Positions 29,601 to 39,190 of a stretch of 64,000 nucleotides of DNA are shown piece by piece; position 1 is the first letter of the stretch; each line of letters opens with the position of its first letter. The DNA lies in assembly GCF_014529935.1 (NCBI RefSeq), contig NZ_JACVFC010000007.1, forward strand, positions 1-64,000, given 5' to 3'. The position numbers were made by a program, and so were the translations under genes. This DNA comes from Chitinophaga qingshengii (GTDB lineage: Bacteria; Bacteroidota; Bacteroidia; Chitinophagales; Chitinophagaceae). The notes beneath the pieces were generated by a model. The model searched no databases. It saw nothing but the letters and a program-made list of their open reading frames with translations, and was not told the origin of the DNA.

Positions 29601-32600
29601 CAGTGGCGCAAGTGGTTGTACTCGATGTGATAGATGAAAATCAAAATAATGACCTGGTAGCATTTCTGGTGCCCACAGATGACAGGCAATTCAGTGTTGA
29701 TAACATCAAACAACGGCTGGAGCAACAGTTGCCGGTGTTTATGATCCCCTCCCGCTTTATCCGGTTAGCCCGTCTGCCATTGACCGATAATGGAAAAGTG
29801 GATAGGAAAGCCCTGAAAAGAAAGGCGGTAGAAGGAAGTCTTGAACAGCATGAAACCTATATCGCGCCACATAATGCATCCGAGATGCTTTTGCAAAAAC
29901 TGTGGCAGGAAGTGCTGGGAAAAGAAAGTATTTCTATCCGCAGTAATTTTTTTGATATAGGCGGTCATTCACTGAAAGCGGTGCGACTGATATCACGTAT
30001 TTACAAAGAGACAGGGCACCGGGTTGAGCTCAGGGAACTGTTCTTCCGGAACACCATAGAAAAACAGGCCATGCTGCTGTCGTTCGCACCGGCAGAAGAT
30101 TTTGCGGAGATACCGCTGGCGCCTGCCGGACCACACTATCCGGTATCACATGCCCAGAAAAGGATCTGGCTGCTGGAACAATCAAATGAAACCGGCGCTT
30201 ATAATGTACCGGAATCATTTGAGCTCTCCGGCACTTTGAACATTGATCTGTTTAATAAAGCTTTCCAATATCTTATAAAGCGCCATGAGTGCCTGCGTAC
30301 CACTTTCATCACGGTGGACGGAGAGCCCAGGCAGCTGGTTCATGCAGTTGAAAACTATCCTTTTCGTATTGAAGTGACGGATCTCCGGATGGCACCTGAC
30401 AAGGAAAAACAGGCAGCTGCTATGGTTGATAAAGAAGCCTGGCGCCCCTTTTCGCTGGAAAAAGGCCCGCTGATGTACGCCAGGTTGTTGCGGATAGAAG
30501 ACGAGCGTTACATCTTTCTCCTCACCATGCACCACATTATTGCTGATGGATGGTCGACAGATATTGTTTCGCGGGATGTAATGACGGCCTATAATGCTTA
30601 CCTGTCGGGCAATGAGCCGGACCTGGCACCACTGCGGATCCAATACAAGGATTACAGTGTATGGCAACAACATGAACTGACCGGTACCAGTTATGCCGGC
30701 CATCGGGAGTACTGGCTATCGCAATTCAGTGAAGACGCGCCTGTGCTGGCGCTGCCGACCGATGCTCCGCGGCCTGCCGTAAAAACTTACAATGGTGAAA
30801 CCGCCAGTATGAACATCGACCCGCCGTTGAAAAGAGAACTGGACCAGCTGGCCCGCCGTCAGGGATGCACCATGTTTATGTTGATGATGGCCGCCGTAAA
30901 TACCTTGTACTACCGCTATACCGGCCAGGAAGATATAGTGATAGGCGCCTCCGCGTCAGACAGGGATCATCCCGATCTCGAAGATCAGATTGGTTTCTTC
31001 GTAAACATGCTCCCCATCCGGCAGCGTTTCTCCGGAACAAACAGTTTTATCGAACTGTTGAAGGCGGTGAAAGATAATGTACTTGGCGCTTTCAGCCATC
31101 AGGTGTATCCATTTGATCTGTTGTTGGAAGAGCTCAGGCTGGATAGGGACCTGAGTCGTATGCCGCTCTTCGATGTGGTGCTCACCATGCAGAACACGGG
31201 GCTATCGGATGATGCCATGCAGGAACTACAAGAAGTATCCATTCAAACTTACGATAGAAAAGTGAAGCTGGCCAAGTTTGATGTTACCTTGTTCTTTGTG
31301 GAGCACGAAGGCGGAATGGAGCTGCGTGTGCTTTATAATACCGATCTTTTCCACGCCACCCGTATAGAAAACATGTTGCGGCATTTCAGGACGATGCTGG
31401 AAGCTATTGTAAAAGAGCCGGAGCTGCCGCTGAAGATCATTCCTTTGTTGTTGCCTGCGGAACATACGTCTCTGCTGGCTTTCGCAGCGCCGCCAGTGCC
31501 GGTGAAGCAGCGCTGTCTGCTTACGCATGAGCAGATAACAGCACAAGCCGCACTGCATCCGGATGCTACCGCAGTGATATCCGCTTCCGGCCGTATCAGC
31601 TACCAGCACTTTAATGAGGAGGCCAACCGCCTGGCACATCATCTGAGAAAGCAGCACCAGGTGAAGCCCGGTGATATCGTGGGTATGATGATGGACCGCT
31701 CGGAAAAAATGATCATCACTTTACTGGCCATCCTGAAGGCAGGAGCGGCCTGGCTGCCGATGGAGCCTGGCTGGCCTGCAGCAAGGAAGGCCGCTATATT
31801 GGAAGAAGCATTACCGGTACTGCTGATCACCGAGTCGAATTACATGTTTGACCTGTCATACTATTCCGGAGCTCTCTTTATCACCGACATTGAATGGGAC
31901 GGGTTGCCATCAGAGAAATCTGATCCCGGAAATGTAAATGTGCCGGAAGATCTCGCCTATGTGATCTATACTTCAGGTTCTACTGGCCGCCCCAAAGGCG
32001 TGATGCTGCCGCATCGCGGGCTGGCGGCATATCTCGGCTGGTTTGAACAGACATTCCACACGGGCCCCGGCGACAGTACGTTACTGTTGTCGTCGATCGC
32101 CTTTGACCTCGGATACACCAGCTTATGGGGCGCGCTCACCACCGGCGCCGCTGTGGTCATCAACAATGCCGGTGAATACCTCGACAGGGAAGAAATGATA
32201 ACATCTATGAGAAATGAAGCAATCACTTTTCTCAAACTCACACCTTCCCACCTGGATATCCTGGTGAACGATCCTGCTTTTGAAGAGGAAGCCCGCTCGC
32301 TATCCCTGCGCCTCGTAATTACCGGAGGGGAGAGCATCCGTACGGACGATATTGAAAAATTATTACACGCGCTGCCCGCTTGTACCATCGCTAACCACTA
32401 CGGACCAACGGAAACTACCATCGGCACCCTGGCACACGTTTTTGACAGGAATACTTTTGCTGCATTCAAAAGGATGCCTGTCCTCGGAAGGCCTATAGCA
32501 CATAACAAAGTATACCTGCTGGATAGCGCATTGCAGCCCGTGCCGGCAGGCATTCCCGGAGAGATATGCGTAACAGGGCAGGGGCTGGCACTACAATATA

Positions 32601-35600
32601 TGCATGAGCCGGCGCTCACCAGCGAAAAGTTTATCCCCGATCCCTTTGAACAAGACGGCCGCCTTTATAGAACGGGCGATCTGGGGCGTTACACTGCACA
32701 AGGCGACGTGATTTTTATGGGTCGTAAAGATAACCAGGTAAAGATCAGAGGATACCGGGTAGAAACGGCTGAAGTGGAAACGGCATTGATGAAACATCCC
32801 GCTGTTCGTGCGGCGCTGGTGCTGGTAATACAGGAAGCAGACAGGAACCGCCTGGTGGCATACTATCAGCTCAGTACTCCGCAAGATGCCAGCGACCTGA
32901 AAAAATACGTGGAAGCAGCATTACCCGATTATATGGTGCCGGCACATTGGATCGAACTGGATACCTTCCCTTTGACGGCCAACGGCAAGATAGACCGGAA
33001 AGCCTTGCCGGCGCCTGTGCCGGCAGAGAAGGCACAAATACAGGCGCCCGCTTCCATTGTGGAAGAAAAGCTGGTAGAGATTTGGAAAGAAGTGCTGGGA
33101 TACGAACGGATTAGCACCCTCGACAACTTCTTCAACATCGGAGGCGATTCTATCAAAGCAATACAGGTAGCCTCCAGAATGAGCAAGGCGGGTTACAGAA
33201 TCGGGGTGAAAGATATCTTCGAGAACCCTGTACTTAACCAGCTCGCGTTATATGCGAGGAAAGTAGTAAAAGTAGCAGACCAATCGCCGGTACTGGGTCG
33301 CGTGCCGCTTACACCGGTACAGTTGCGTTTCCTGCAGTCCGGATATACGAAATTGCATCACTATAATCAAAGCCTGCTTTTCCATCCGGAAGGGAAATGG
33401 ACCGGGGAGACGCTGAGGCAGATCTTTACAAAAATACAGGAACATCACGACGCCCTGCGAATGACTTTCCGGCAAGATGAAGCTGGTAACTGGATACAGG
33501 AAAATGCAGGTACAGATATGCCGGCCGATTGCAGCGTGATAGATTTGTGTGGAGATGTAACACCCTCGCACACCATGTTACAGCATATCAACGACATACA
33601 GGCCAGCATGAACCTGGCTGCCGGACCATTGATGAAAGCAGTGCTTTTCAGGCTGCCGGATGGTGACCGCTTGTTGGTTGCAGCGCATCATCTCGTTATG
33701 GATGGTGTTTCATGGCGTATTCTGGAAGAAGATATACACCTGCTTCACGAACAATACGAAAACCAGCAGCCGCTGTCCTTGCCGCTGAAAACGGATGCAT
33801 ACAAATTGTGGGCGGAGCGGTTGCTGGCTTATGCCGGTACGGAAGAATGTCTGCAGGAATGCGACTACTGGCAAAGGTTGTTCACACAACCACTGAAACC
33901 GCTTCCCACGGATCATTATATTATTTCCAATCTGCAGGAGCAGCGTGCGAACGTATCTTTTCAGATAGATGAAAGAACGACCGCCTTGTTGTCGGGAGAA
34001 GTACATCGGGCCTTCAGCACAGATATTAATGATATTCTGCTCACTGCATTGGTGCTGGCTCTGGATAAAGCTTTTGGCATCCGGCAATGCCTGGTGGCGC
34101 TGGAAGGCCACGGCAGGGAGGAAGTTTTCGGAGATGAAATAGATATCACCCGCACCATAGGATGGTTTACCAACGTATATCCTGTACTGTTAGATATCTC
34201 GGGCTCTGATGAACTGTCGCGCAATATCATTGCGGTAAAGGAACATCTGCATCGTTTGCCGGATAGAGGGATACGTTATGGTATCCTCAAATACCTCAGT
34301 GCGCCGGAACACCGCTTGCAGGAAATGCACCAGCCTGAGATCAGCTTCAACTATCTGGGTACATTTAATTCGAAACTGGCGCTGGCTGAAGAAGAGCCGG
34401 GCCGCCAGACAAGCGGGGAGTGGGTGGCGCCCTATACACTCGATGTGCGGGGCCTGATATTGGACAAATCGTTGTCTGTTGCCATTGAATATAATACCAC
34501 GCAATACGACGAGGTTACCATGGAAAACCTCGTTCAATGCTACAAGCACTGCCTGCTCGAGATCATCGGCCTGTGCATGCAGCAGCAGCAACGCGTCCTT
34601 TCTCCTGTCGATCTTACCTATCAGCATATTGCCATGGACGTGTTGGAACAAACCGCTGCCCGTTACAACATTGAAGATATTTATCCGCTTTCACCCTTGC
34701 AGGCGGGTATGATGTTCCTCTCAGAGCAACATGCAGAAGATGCTTATTACAGGCAGGTATATTACGAACTGGAAGGTAACCTTCAGGAAAAACATATCGC
34801 AAAGACTGTTCACCTGCTGTTCCTCAGGCATGATATGCTGAGAACCATGTTTTCCACCCGGCTGGCCGATATTCCATTGCAGATCGTTTTAAAAGACCGG
34901 GAGCCGGAATTTGTTTTCCGTGACCTGAATGATATTCCTGCCGCTGCACAACAAGAGATACTGGAGGCATATCGTACAGCGGATAAAAAAAGGGGTTTCA
35001 GGCTGGATGCAGATGTGCTGATGCGGATCGCTGTATTTAAATTATCTGCCAACGATTTTGTCATCATATGGAGTTATCATCACATGATCATGGACGGATG
35101 GGGCACCTCCGTATTGATCAGTGAATTTTTTGAACTGTACAATGCCATGTTGCAGGGCGTTTCGCCGGTATTGGATACAGTAATGCACTACCGGAATTAC
35201 ATTCAGTGGCTGGAAAAGCAAAACCGTCCTGCTGCGTTGGCGCACTGGCAGCATTACCTCGCTGGATATAATGAACTGGCCACACTGCCTGCATGGCAGC
35301 ACGCTACCGCAGGCACCTATGAACAAGGCAGCTTGCAAAGTATCGTGCCCGCAGCAGTTTCCCGCTCGCTGGTAGCACTGGCCGCGCAAACAAATGTTAC
35401 GCTCAGCACAGTATTACAAGCGGCCTGGGGTTTGCTGTTAGGCATCTACAACAATCGTGGAGACGTCGTTTTCGGCGCCGTAGTTTCCGGCAGACCGGAA
35501 AATATCCCCGGCATCGAAAGTATGGTCGGGCTGTTTGTCAATACCATTCCTGTCAGAGTCAATACCAGCGGGGTTGACACCTTTGCTGACCTGCTATCGG

Positions 35601-38600
35601 CCATGCAGCGGGATACTGCCGCCAATACGCCTTATCACTATTGTCAGCTGGCTGAAATACAATCTGCCACCGGGTTAAGAGACCAGCTGCTGGACCATAT
35701 CCTCGTATTTGAAAATTATCCCATAGCGGAGAAAGTGGATTCATATGTGCAGGGTATTAATGAGCGCGACAGTGGAGTAGCACATTTTAAGGTGAATGGT
35801 CTGAAATATGAAGAACGAAGCCACTATAACTTTTATATTATTATCACACCGGGCGAATCGATAGCCATACAATTTGGTTTTAACAACCTGTATTATGATA
35901 GCCGCCTGATAGCGCAGCTGGCAGCGCATTTCCTGTACCTGCTCGAACAGCTGGCCATGCATCCGGATCAGTTGCTGGAACACCTGCAGGTGCTCTCCTC
36001 TGAAGAACAGCTACGGCTTGTAACGGGTACCGATACACGCCTGGAATATGACAGTACGGCGACCATCGTAAGTTTGTTTGAGAATGTAGCTACTGCTACT
36101 CCACATGCTGTTGCGGTGCGCGGCGGGCAGGATACGCTCACTTATGCAGCATTGAACAGTGCCGCAAATAAACTGGCGTACCACCTGCGCCGCGGAAAAG
36201 GGATACGGCCCGGCGATCTGGTAGGCGTAATGACCGACAGATCGGTGTACATGGCCATCAGTATACTGGCTGTGCTGAAGGCTGGCGGCGCATATGTTCC
36301 CATCGATCCCGCATATCCCTTGCAGAGAAAAGAGTACATCCTTGCTGATACAGGTATGCAATACCTGCTCACAGATGGATCATATGTTGTCAACAGCGAT
36401 ATGCTGAAAGAAATACTGTCGGTGCCTGCACTGTTGCAGGAGCTCGACGGACTTGCCGGCGATAACCCGGATCAGGTGAATACGCCTGACGATCTCGCTT
36501 ATATTATTTATACCTCGGGGTCCACCGGCCAGCCGAATGGTGTAATGATACCACACCGCGGCTCAGTGAATATGTTCGCCAGCCAGCGGCACTATTTCCG
36601 GCTCACACCGGCAGATAACGTGCTGCAATTCTCTTCCTTTTCTTTCGATGCTTCCGTATGGGAATGTATGATGGCATTGCTGTCGGGTGCCACACTTGTG
36701 ATGGTGGACCGGAATGTGATAGAAGACCCGGCGCGCTTTACGGCTTATGTCACTGCACAGCAGGTAACTATCCTGACACTGCCGCCGGTTTATTTGTCGA
36801 TGCTCGACAGGCAGCAACTGAAAACGGTCAGGTTACTGATCACGGCCGGGGAAGAGGCGAGACTGCAGGATGCGATCGCCTGCAGCCAGGAAATGGATTA
36901 TTGGAATGCATACGGCCCTTCAGAATGTGCCGTGTGCGCCGCCATGTACCAGGTGTCGCCCGCTGACGCAGGAAGGCCGAGAGTACCCATTGGAAAGGCA
37001 ATTGGCAATACGAAGATATTGATCATGGACAATAGCATGAAGCTGGCGCCGCCAGGTGTAACCGGCGAAATTTGTGTGGCGGGTGACGGCGTGGGATTAG
37101 GATACTGGCGTCGTGAAACACTTACTGCCGGAAAATTTGTCCAGGTCAATGGTGAACGACTCTATCGCACCGGCGACCTTGGCCGCTGGCTGCCGGATGG
37201 TAACCTGGAATTTCTCGGGAGAGCCGACGACCAGGTGAAGATCAGAGGACACCGCATAGAAACCGGAGAGGTAATGAATACGATCCGGAAACACCCCGCT
37301 GTGCAGGACGCTTATGTTACAACCGGCATGTATCCCGAAAAATGCCTGGTGGCCTATTATACTTCAAATACACATATCAGCAGGGAATCATTATTGGATT
37401 ACCTGCGAGATATGTTACCCGCTTTTATGATACCTGCTTATATGACACAACTCGATAAACTACCGTTAACGCCTAATGGAAAAATAGACAAACAGGCACT
37501 GCCTGATCCGGTTGCGGCCACTGCCGCTATGCCGGAAACGCCGCTTACCAGGCAGGAGGCCCTCCTGGTTGATGTATGGGAAAAAGTATTGGGCCGTAAG
37601 GGAATCGGAGCAGGTGACAACTTTTACCAGGTGGGAGGGGATTCTATCAAAGCGATGCAGATTGCAGCCAGGTTACACCGGATGGAATATGAAGCCACCG
37701 CACAGGACGTACTCCGGTATCCTGTATTATCTGCACTGGCGAGCCATTTGAAGAAAAGAGAACACCAGGCCGAACAGTCGTCCGTGACCGGAAATGTACC
37801 TTTAACGCCGGTGCAGCATTGGTTTTCGGCGCATCGTGGACCACGGCACCACTTCAATCAGTCCATTACACTGCGCTTTAAAGAAAGAACAGATCATATG
37901 GCTTTGCAGCAGGCCTTAGCCCTTTTGCAACTGCATCATGATGCATTGAGAATGACCTTCTCCTTTACAGATGACCATATGGGGCAGTGGAACGCAGGCC
38001 AGGACCATCCCCACTTCTGGCAGGTGCACGACTTGCGTGAGGCGGCTTCTCCACCAGAGGAGATGGCTGTGCTGACGGATCAATACCAGCAATCTCTTGA
38101 TCTGGGCACAGGACCGCTGATGAAGCCTGTATTATTTGTGATGCCTGATGCCGACCATCTTCTTGTTGTAATGCATCACCTGGTAACAGATGGTGTGTCC
38201 TGGCGGATCTTGCTGGAAGATATCCATACGCTATATGAGCGGCTCAAAGGAGGGCAGGAGCCGCTATTGCCAGCGAAAACCCATTCCTACAAACATTGGG
38301 CAGAAGCATTGACAGCTTATGCAGTAACCCCCGCGATGTTGACGGAGCTTGACTACTGGAAGCAGGTGCAGCAAAACGTGCCTGCCGTGAAAGCACATGG
38401 CGGCGGTTTGTTGGAAGAATATGACCTCTTGTACTTCGAGTCGGATAGCAAAACGACAACGGCGTTATTGACGGCAGCCAACGCTACTTTTCTTACAGAA
38501 GCAAATGAATTAATATTGGCAGCATTGGCAAAAGCGGCGGGCGATGTGCTGCACATGCCTGAACTGGGCCTCTCTATTGAAGGGCATGGCCGCGAGGAGA

Positions 38601-39163
38601 TCGTGGCAGGCATTGATCTTAGCCGTACTGTTGGATGGTTTACCTCTCTGTATCCCTTGTTATTAAATACAGGGGGAGATCTCCGCACCGTCATTGTCAA
38701 TACAAAAGACACTTTGCGGAAGGTGCCTCAAAAAGGGATCGGCTACGGTATCCTCCGGTATCTGACCCCGGCAGCCAGCAAGGCAGGAACGGATTTTCAC
38801 CGCCATCCGGCCATCAGCTATAATTACCTCGGCAGTTTTGATGAGGCAGGTGGAAATGGCACCTTTGAAGTGACAGGAATGGAAGGGCGGAATTTCAGCC
38901 ACGAATGGGAATGGGACTTTGCATTATCTGTATCTGTTTATATCAAAGACGGGCGGTTGCTGGTATCCTTCGCTTATAATACCGGTGTATTCGAAGAAAA
39001 CGTTATTCGAAGCCTGGGAGATACCATGGTTGCATGTCTCCGCGATATAGTGCATTGCTGCATCAGCCAGGAGCAGTCACCGGTCAGTCTTCTTGACATG
39101 ACATTTAAAGACCTCACCATCAGCGACCACGATCTCGATATCCTGCGAAAGGGATTACACTGA
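26633..39163 (+). CDS. NRPS, three modules: docking-C-A-T-C-A-T-E-C-A-T-E (X, Asp, Phe)
   Basis: This is the largest protein of the cluster, 4176 aa. It has a TubC-like docking domain (1-53), C (72; HHIITDG near 204), A (562), T (GGHSL near 1110), C (1169; HHIIADG near 1300), A (1656), T (GGDSI near 2170), E (2224; HHLVMDG near 2353), DCL-type C (2683; HHMIMDG near 2816), A (3170), T (GGDSI near 3669) and a terminal E (3722; HHLVTDG near 3848). Pocket residues: D-I-W-Q-I-C-A-D-D-K (unassigned, related to the A domain two proteins upstream), D-L-T-K-I-G-H-I-G-K (Asp) and D-A-W-T-I-A-A-V-C-K (Phe, one conservative change from GrsA). The Phe domain carries YTSGSTGQPNG, with Asn for the usual Lys in A3. 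Both E domains look intact, giving D-Asp and D-Phe. It starts 26 bases after the previous stop. Confidence 0.95.
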   Translation: MEKLIADLRKQQVRITLQDKQLRVLAAKDALSPDLMEALKRHKDDLISYIEKYPFAFDEQHRITAVEEQEHYPASDAQQRMWVLNLFEENQAAYNIPAVYTLSGSLHLAAFEKAFEEVVKRHESLRTTFLEVDGALRQQVLAGTDRTFRFSYVDLGAMTDTEALIQEMIAYETTFVFSLQHGPLLRCKLVKTGDARYVFLLNMHHIITDGWSVEVLLKEVLFFYNHHTSETGQPAPAPLSIQYRDYTIWKQHTLAALENSDDSRYWKEQLAGPVPVLELPADHIRPAIMSANGRQQWFTIDKDLSRALLELARKERVSRFVLFVATFKALFFRYTGQEDIIIGTPVANRNKEELEDQIGLYMNTMALRTRFNGKGGFRHLLEQVKNTVLDADKHQHYPFDKLLDDLQLKRDLSRSPLFDVMITVPAEATANTGHTATMQGLDISRYPGNTTTAQFDLAIDVVENDDAFDISIIYNADIFEDRRIAYFFGHYCQLIKNIVEEPVRPLDSLNYLSPEERHQLIFEFNRTALASPPEKSYLDFFYDQVIKNPDNIAVSCEQERLTYRQLDEYAGRLAHWLLAKGLQKGDFVPVLFERSVDTLAAILAIFKAGGAFILLDPLYPLKRIADLVADTGAAMLITKTSACADWSLFATSMQQETALRHIIFLDVPAVNAGVWPDTANTDLTATGTDVLQEQPAGNPSIAIQPDDISFVIYTSGSTGKPKGALNTQIGMVNHCLVMIDRFEIDSNSVIAQTAPPSFDISIWQLVTGAMAGANTVIYPQRQVHNPAALLRAMQQDNVTVVQWVPSYLTVVLEELAACPEEDFFPSLKYLILCGEVIRPGLIKEWFHFYPQVKVANAYGPAEASDDITLNIVSADTFDGRISIGRPVANCRIYILDEQLQLCPAGHIGEICVAGICVGAGYLNNPEKTAAVFLKDPFGEASHQMYRTGDLGMWRPDGTLEFIGRKDYQVKIRGQRVEPGEVETLLLREETVAQVVVLDVIDENQNNDLVAFLVPTDDRQFSVDNIKQRLEQQLPVFMIPSRFIRLARLPLTDNGKVDRKALKRKAVEGSLEQHETYIAPHNASEMLLQKLWQEVLGKESISIRSNFFDIGGHSLKAVRLISRIYKETGHRVELRELFFRNTIEKQAMLLSFAPAEDFAEIPLAPAGPHYPVSHAQKRIWLLEQSNETGAYNVPESFELSGTLNIDLFNKAFQYLIKRHECLRTTFITVDGEPRQLVHAVENYPFRIEVTDLRMAPDKEKQAAAMVDKEAWRPFSLEKGPLMYARLLRIEDERYIFLLTMHHIIADGWSTDIVSRDVMTAYNAYLSGNEPDLAPLRIQYKDYSVWQQHELTGTSYAGHREYWLSQFSEDAPVLALPTDAPRPAVKTYNGETASMNIDPPLKRELDQLARRQGCTMFMLMMAAVNTLYYRYTGQEDIVIGASASDRDHPDLEDQIGFFVNMLPIRQRFSGTNSFIELLKAVKDNVLGAFSHQVYPFDLLLEELRLDRDLSRMPLFDVVLTMQNTGLSDDAMQELQEVSIQTYDRKVKLAKFDVTLFFVEHEGGMELRVLYNTDLFHATRIENMLRHFRTMLEAIVKEPELPLKIIPLLLPAEHTSLLAFAAPPVPVKQRCLLTHEQITAQAALHPDATAVISASGRISYQHFNEEANRLAHHLRKQHQVKPGDIVGMMMDRSEKMIITLLAILKAGAAWLPMEPGWPAARKAAILEEALPVLLITESNYMFDLSYYSGALFITDIEWDGLPSEKSDPGNVNVPEDLAYVIYTSGSTGRPKGVMLPHRGLAAYLGWFEQTFHTGPGDSTLLLSSIAFDLGYTSLWGALTTGAAVVINNAGEYLDREEMITSMRNEAITFLKLTPSHLDILVNDPAFEEEARSLSLRLVITGGESIRTDDIEKLLHALPACTIANHYGPTETTIGTLAHVFDRNTFAAFKRMPVLGRPIAHNKVYLLDSALQPVPAGIPGEICVTGQGLALQYMHEPALTSEKFIPDPFEQDGRLYRTGDLGRYTAQGDVIFMGRKDNQVKIRGYRVETAEVETALMKHPAVRAALVLVIQEADRNRLVAYYQLSTPQDASDLKKYVEAALPDYMVPAHWIELDTFPLTANGKIDRKALPAPVPAEKAQIQAPASIVEEKLVEIWKEVLGYERISTLDNFFNIGGDSIKAIQVASRMSKAGYRIGVKDIFENPVLNQLALYARKVVKVADQSPVLGRVPLTPVQLRFLQSGYTKLHHYNQSLLFHPEGKWTGETLRQIFTKIQEHHDALRMTFRQDEAGNWIQENAGTDMPADCSVIDLCGDVTPSHTMLQHINDIQASMNLAAGPLMKAVLFRLPDGDRLLVAAHHLVMDGVSWRILEEDIHLLHEQYENQQPLSLPLKTDAYKLWAERLLAYAGTEECLQECDYWQRLFTQPLKPLPTDHYIISNLQEQRANVSFQIDERTTALLSGEVHRAFSTDINDILLTALVLALDKAFGIRQCLVALEGHGREEVFGDEIDITRTIGWFTNVYPVLLDISGSDELSRNIIAVKEHLHRLPDRGIRYGILKYLSAPEHRLQEMHQPEISFNYLGTFNSKLALAEEEPGRQTSGEWVAPYTLDVRGLILDKSLSVAIEYNTTQYDEVTMENLVQCYKHCLLEIIGLCMQQQQRVLSPVDLTYQHIAMDVLEQTAARYNIEDIYPLSPLQAGMMFLSEQHAEDAYYRQVYYELEGNLQEKHIAKTVHLLFLRHDMLRTMFSTRLADIPLQIVLKDREPEFVFRDLNDIPAAAQQEILEAYRTADKKRGFRLDADVLMRIAVFKLSANDFVIIWSYHHMIMDGWGTSVLISEFFELYNAMLQGVSPVLDTVMHYRNYIQWLEKQNRPAALAHWQHYLAGYNELATLPAWQHATAGTYEQGSLQSIVPAAVSRSLVALAAQTNVTLSTVLQAAWGLLLGIYNNRGDVVFGAVVSGRPENIPGIESMVGLFVNTIPVRVNTSGVDTFADLLSAMQRDTAANTPYHYCQLAEIQSATGLRDQLLDHILVFENYPIAEKVDSYVQGINERDSGVAHFKVNGLKYEERSHYNFYIIITPGESIAIQFGFNNLYYDSRLIAQLAAHFLYLLEQLAMHPDQLLEHLQVLSSEEQLRLVTGTDTRLEYDSTATIVSLFENVATATPHAVAVRGGQDTLTYAALNSAANKLAYHLRRGKGIRPGDLVGVMTDRSVYMAISILAVLKAGGAYVPIDPAYPLQRKEYILADTGMQYLLTDGSYVVNSDMLKEILSVPALLQELDGLAGDNPDQVNTPDDLAYIIYTSGSTGQPNGVMIPHRGSVNMFASQRHYFRLTPADNVLQFSSFSFDASVWECMMALLSGATLVMVDRNVIEDPARFTAYVTAQQVTILTLPPVYLSMLDRQQLKTVRLLITAGEEARLQDAIACSQEMDYWNAYGPSECAVCAAMYQVSPADAGRPRVPIGKAIGNTKILIMDNSMKLAPPGVTGEICVAGDGVGLGYWRRETLTAGKFVQVNGERLYRTGDLGRWLPDGNLEFLGRADDQVKIRGHRIETGEVMNTIRKHPAVQDAYVTTGMYPEKCLVAYYTSNTHISRESLLDYLRDMLPAFMIPAYMTQLDKLPLTPNGKIDKQALPDPVAATAAMPETPLTRQEALLVDVWEKVLGRKGIGAGDNFYQVGGDSIKAMQIAARLHRMEYEATAQDVLRYPVLSALASHLKKREHQAEQSSVTGNVPLTPVQHWFSAHRGPRHHFNQSITLRFKERTDHMALQQALALLQLHHDALRMTFSFTDDHMGQWNAGQDHPHFWQVHDLREAASPPEEMAVLTDQYQQSLDLGTGPLMKPVLFVMPDADHLLVVMHHLVTDGVSWRILLEDIHTLYERLKGGQEPLLPAKTHSYKHWAEALTAYAVTPAMLTELDYWKQVQQNVPAVKAHGGGLLEEYDLLYFESDSKTTTALLTAANATFLTEANELILAALAKAAGDVLHMPELGLSIEGHGREEIVAGIDLSRTVGWFTSLYPLLLNTGGDLRTVIVNTKDTLRKVPQKGIGYGILRYLTPAASKAGTDFHRHPAISYNYLGSFDEAGGNGTFEVTGMEGRNFSHEWEWDFALSVSVYIKDGRLLVSFAYNTGVFEENVIRSLGDTMVACLRDIVHCCISQEQSPVSLLDMTFKDLTISDHDLDILRKGLH

Positions 39164-39190
39164 AATAATTACCATTAAACTATCCATCCA

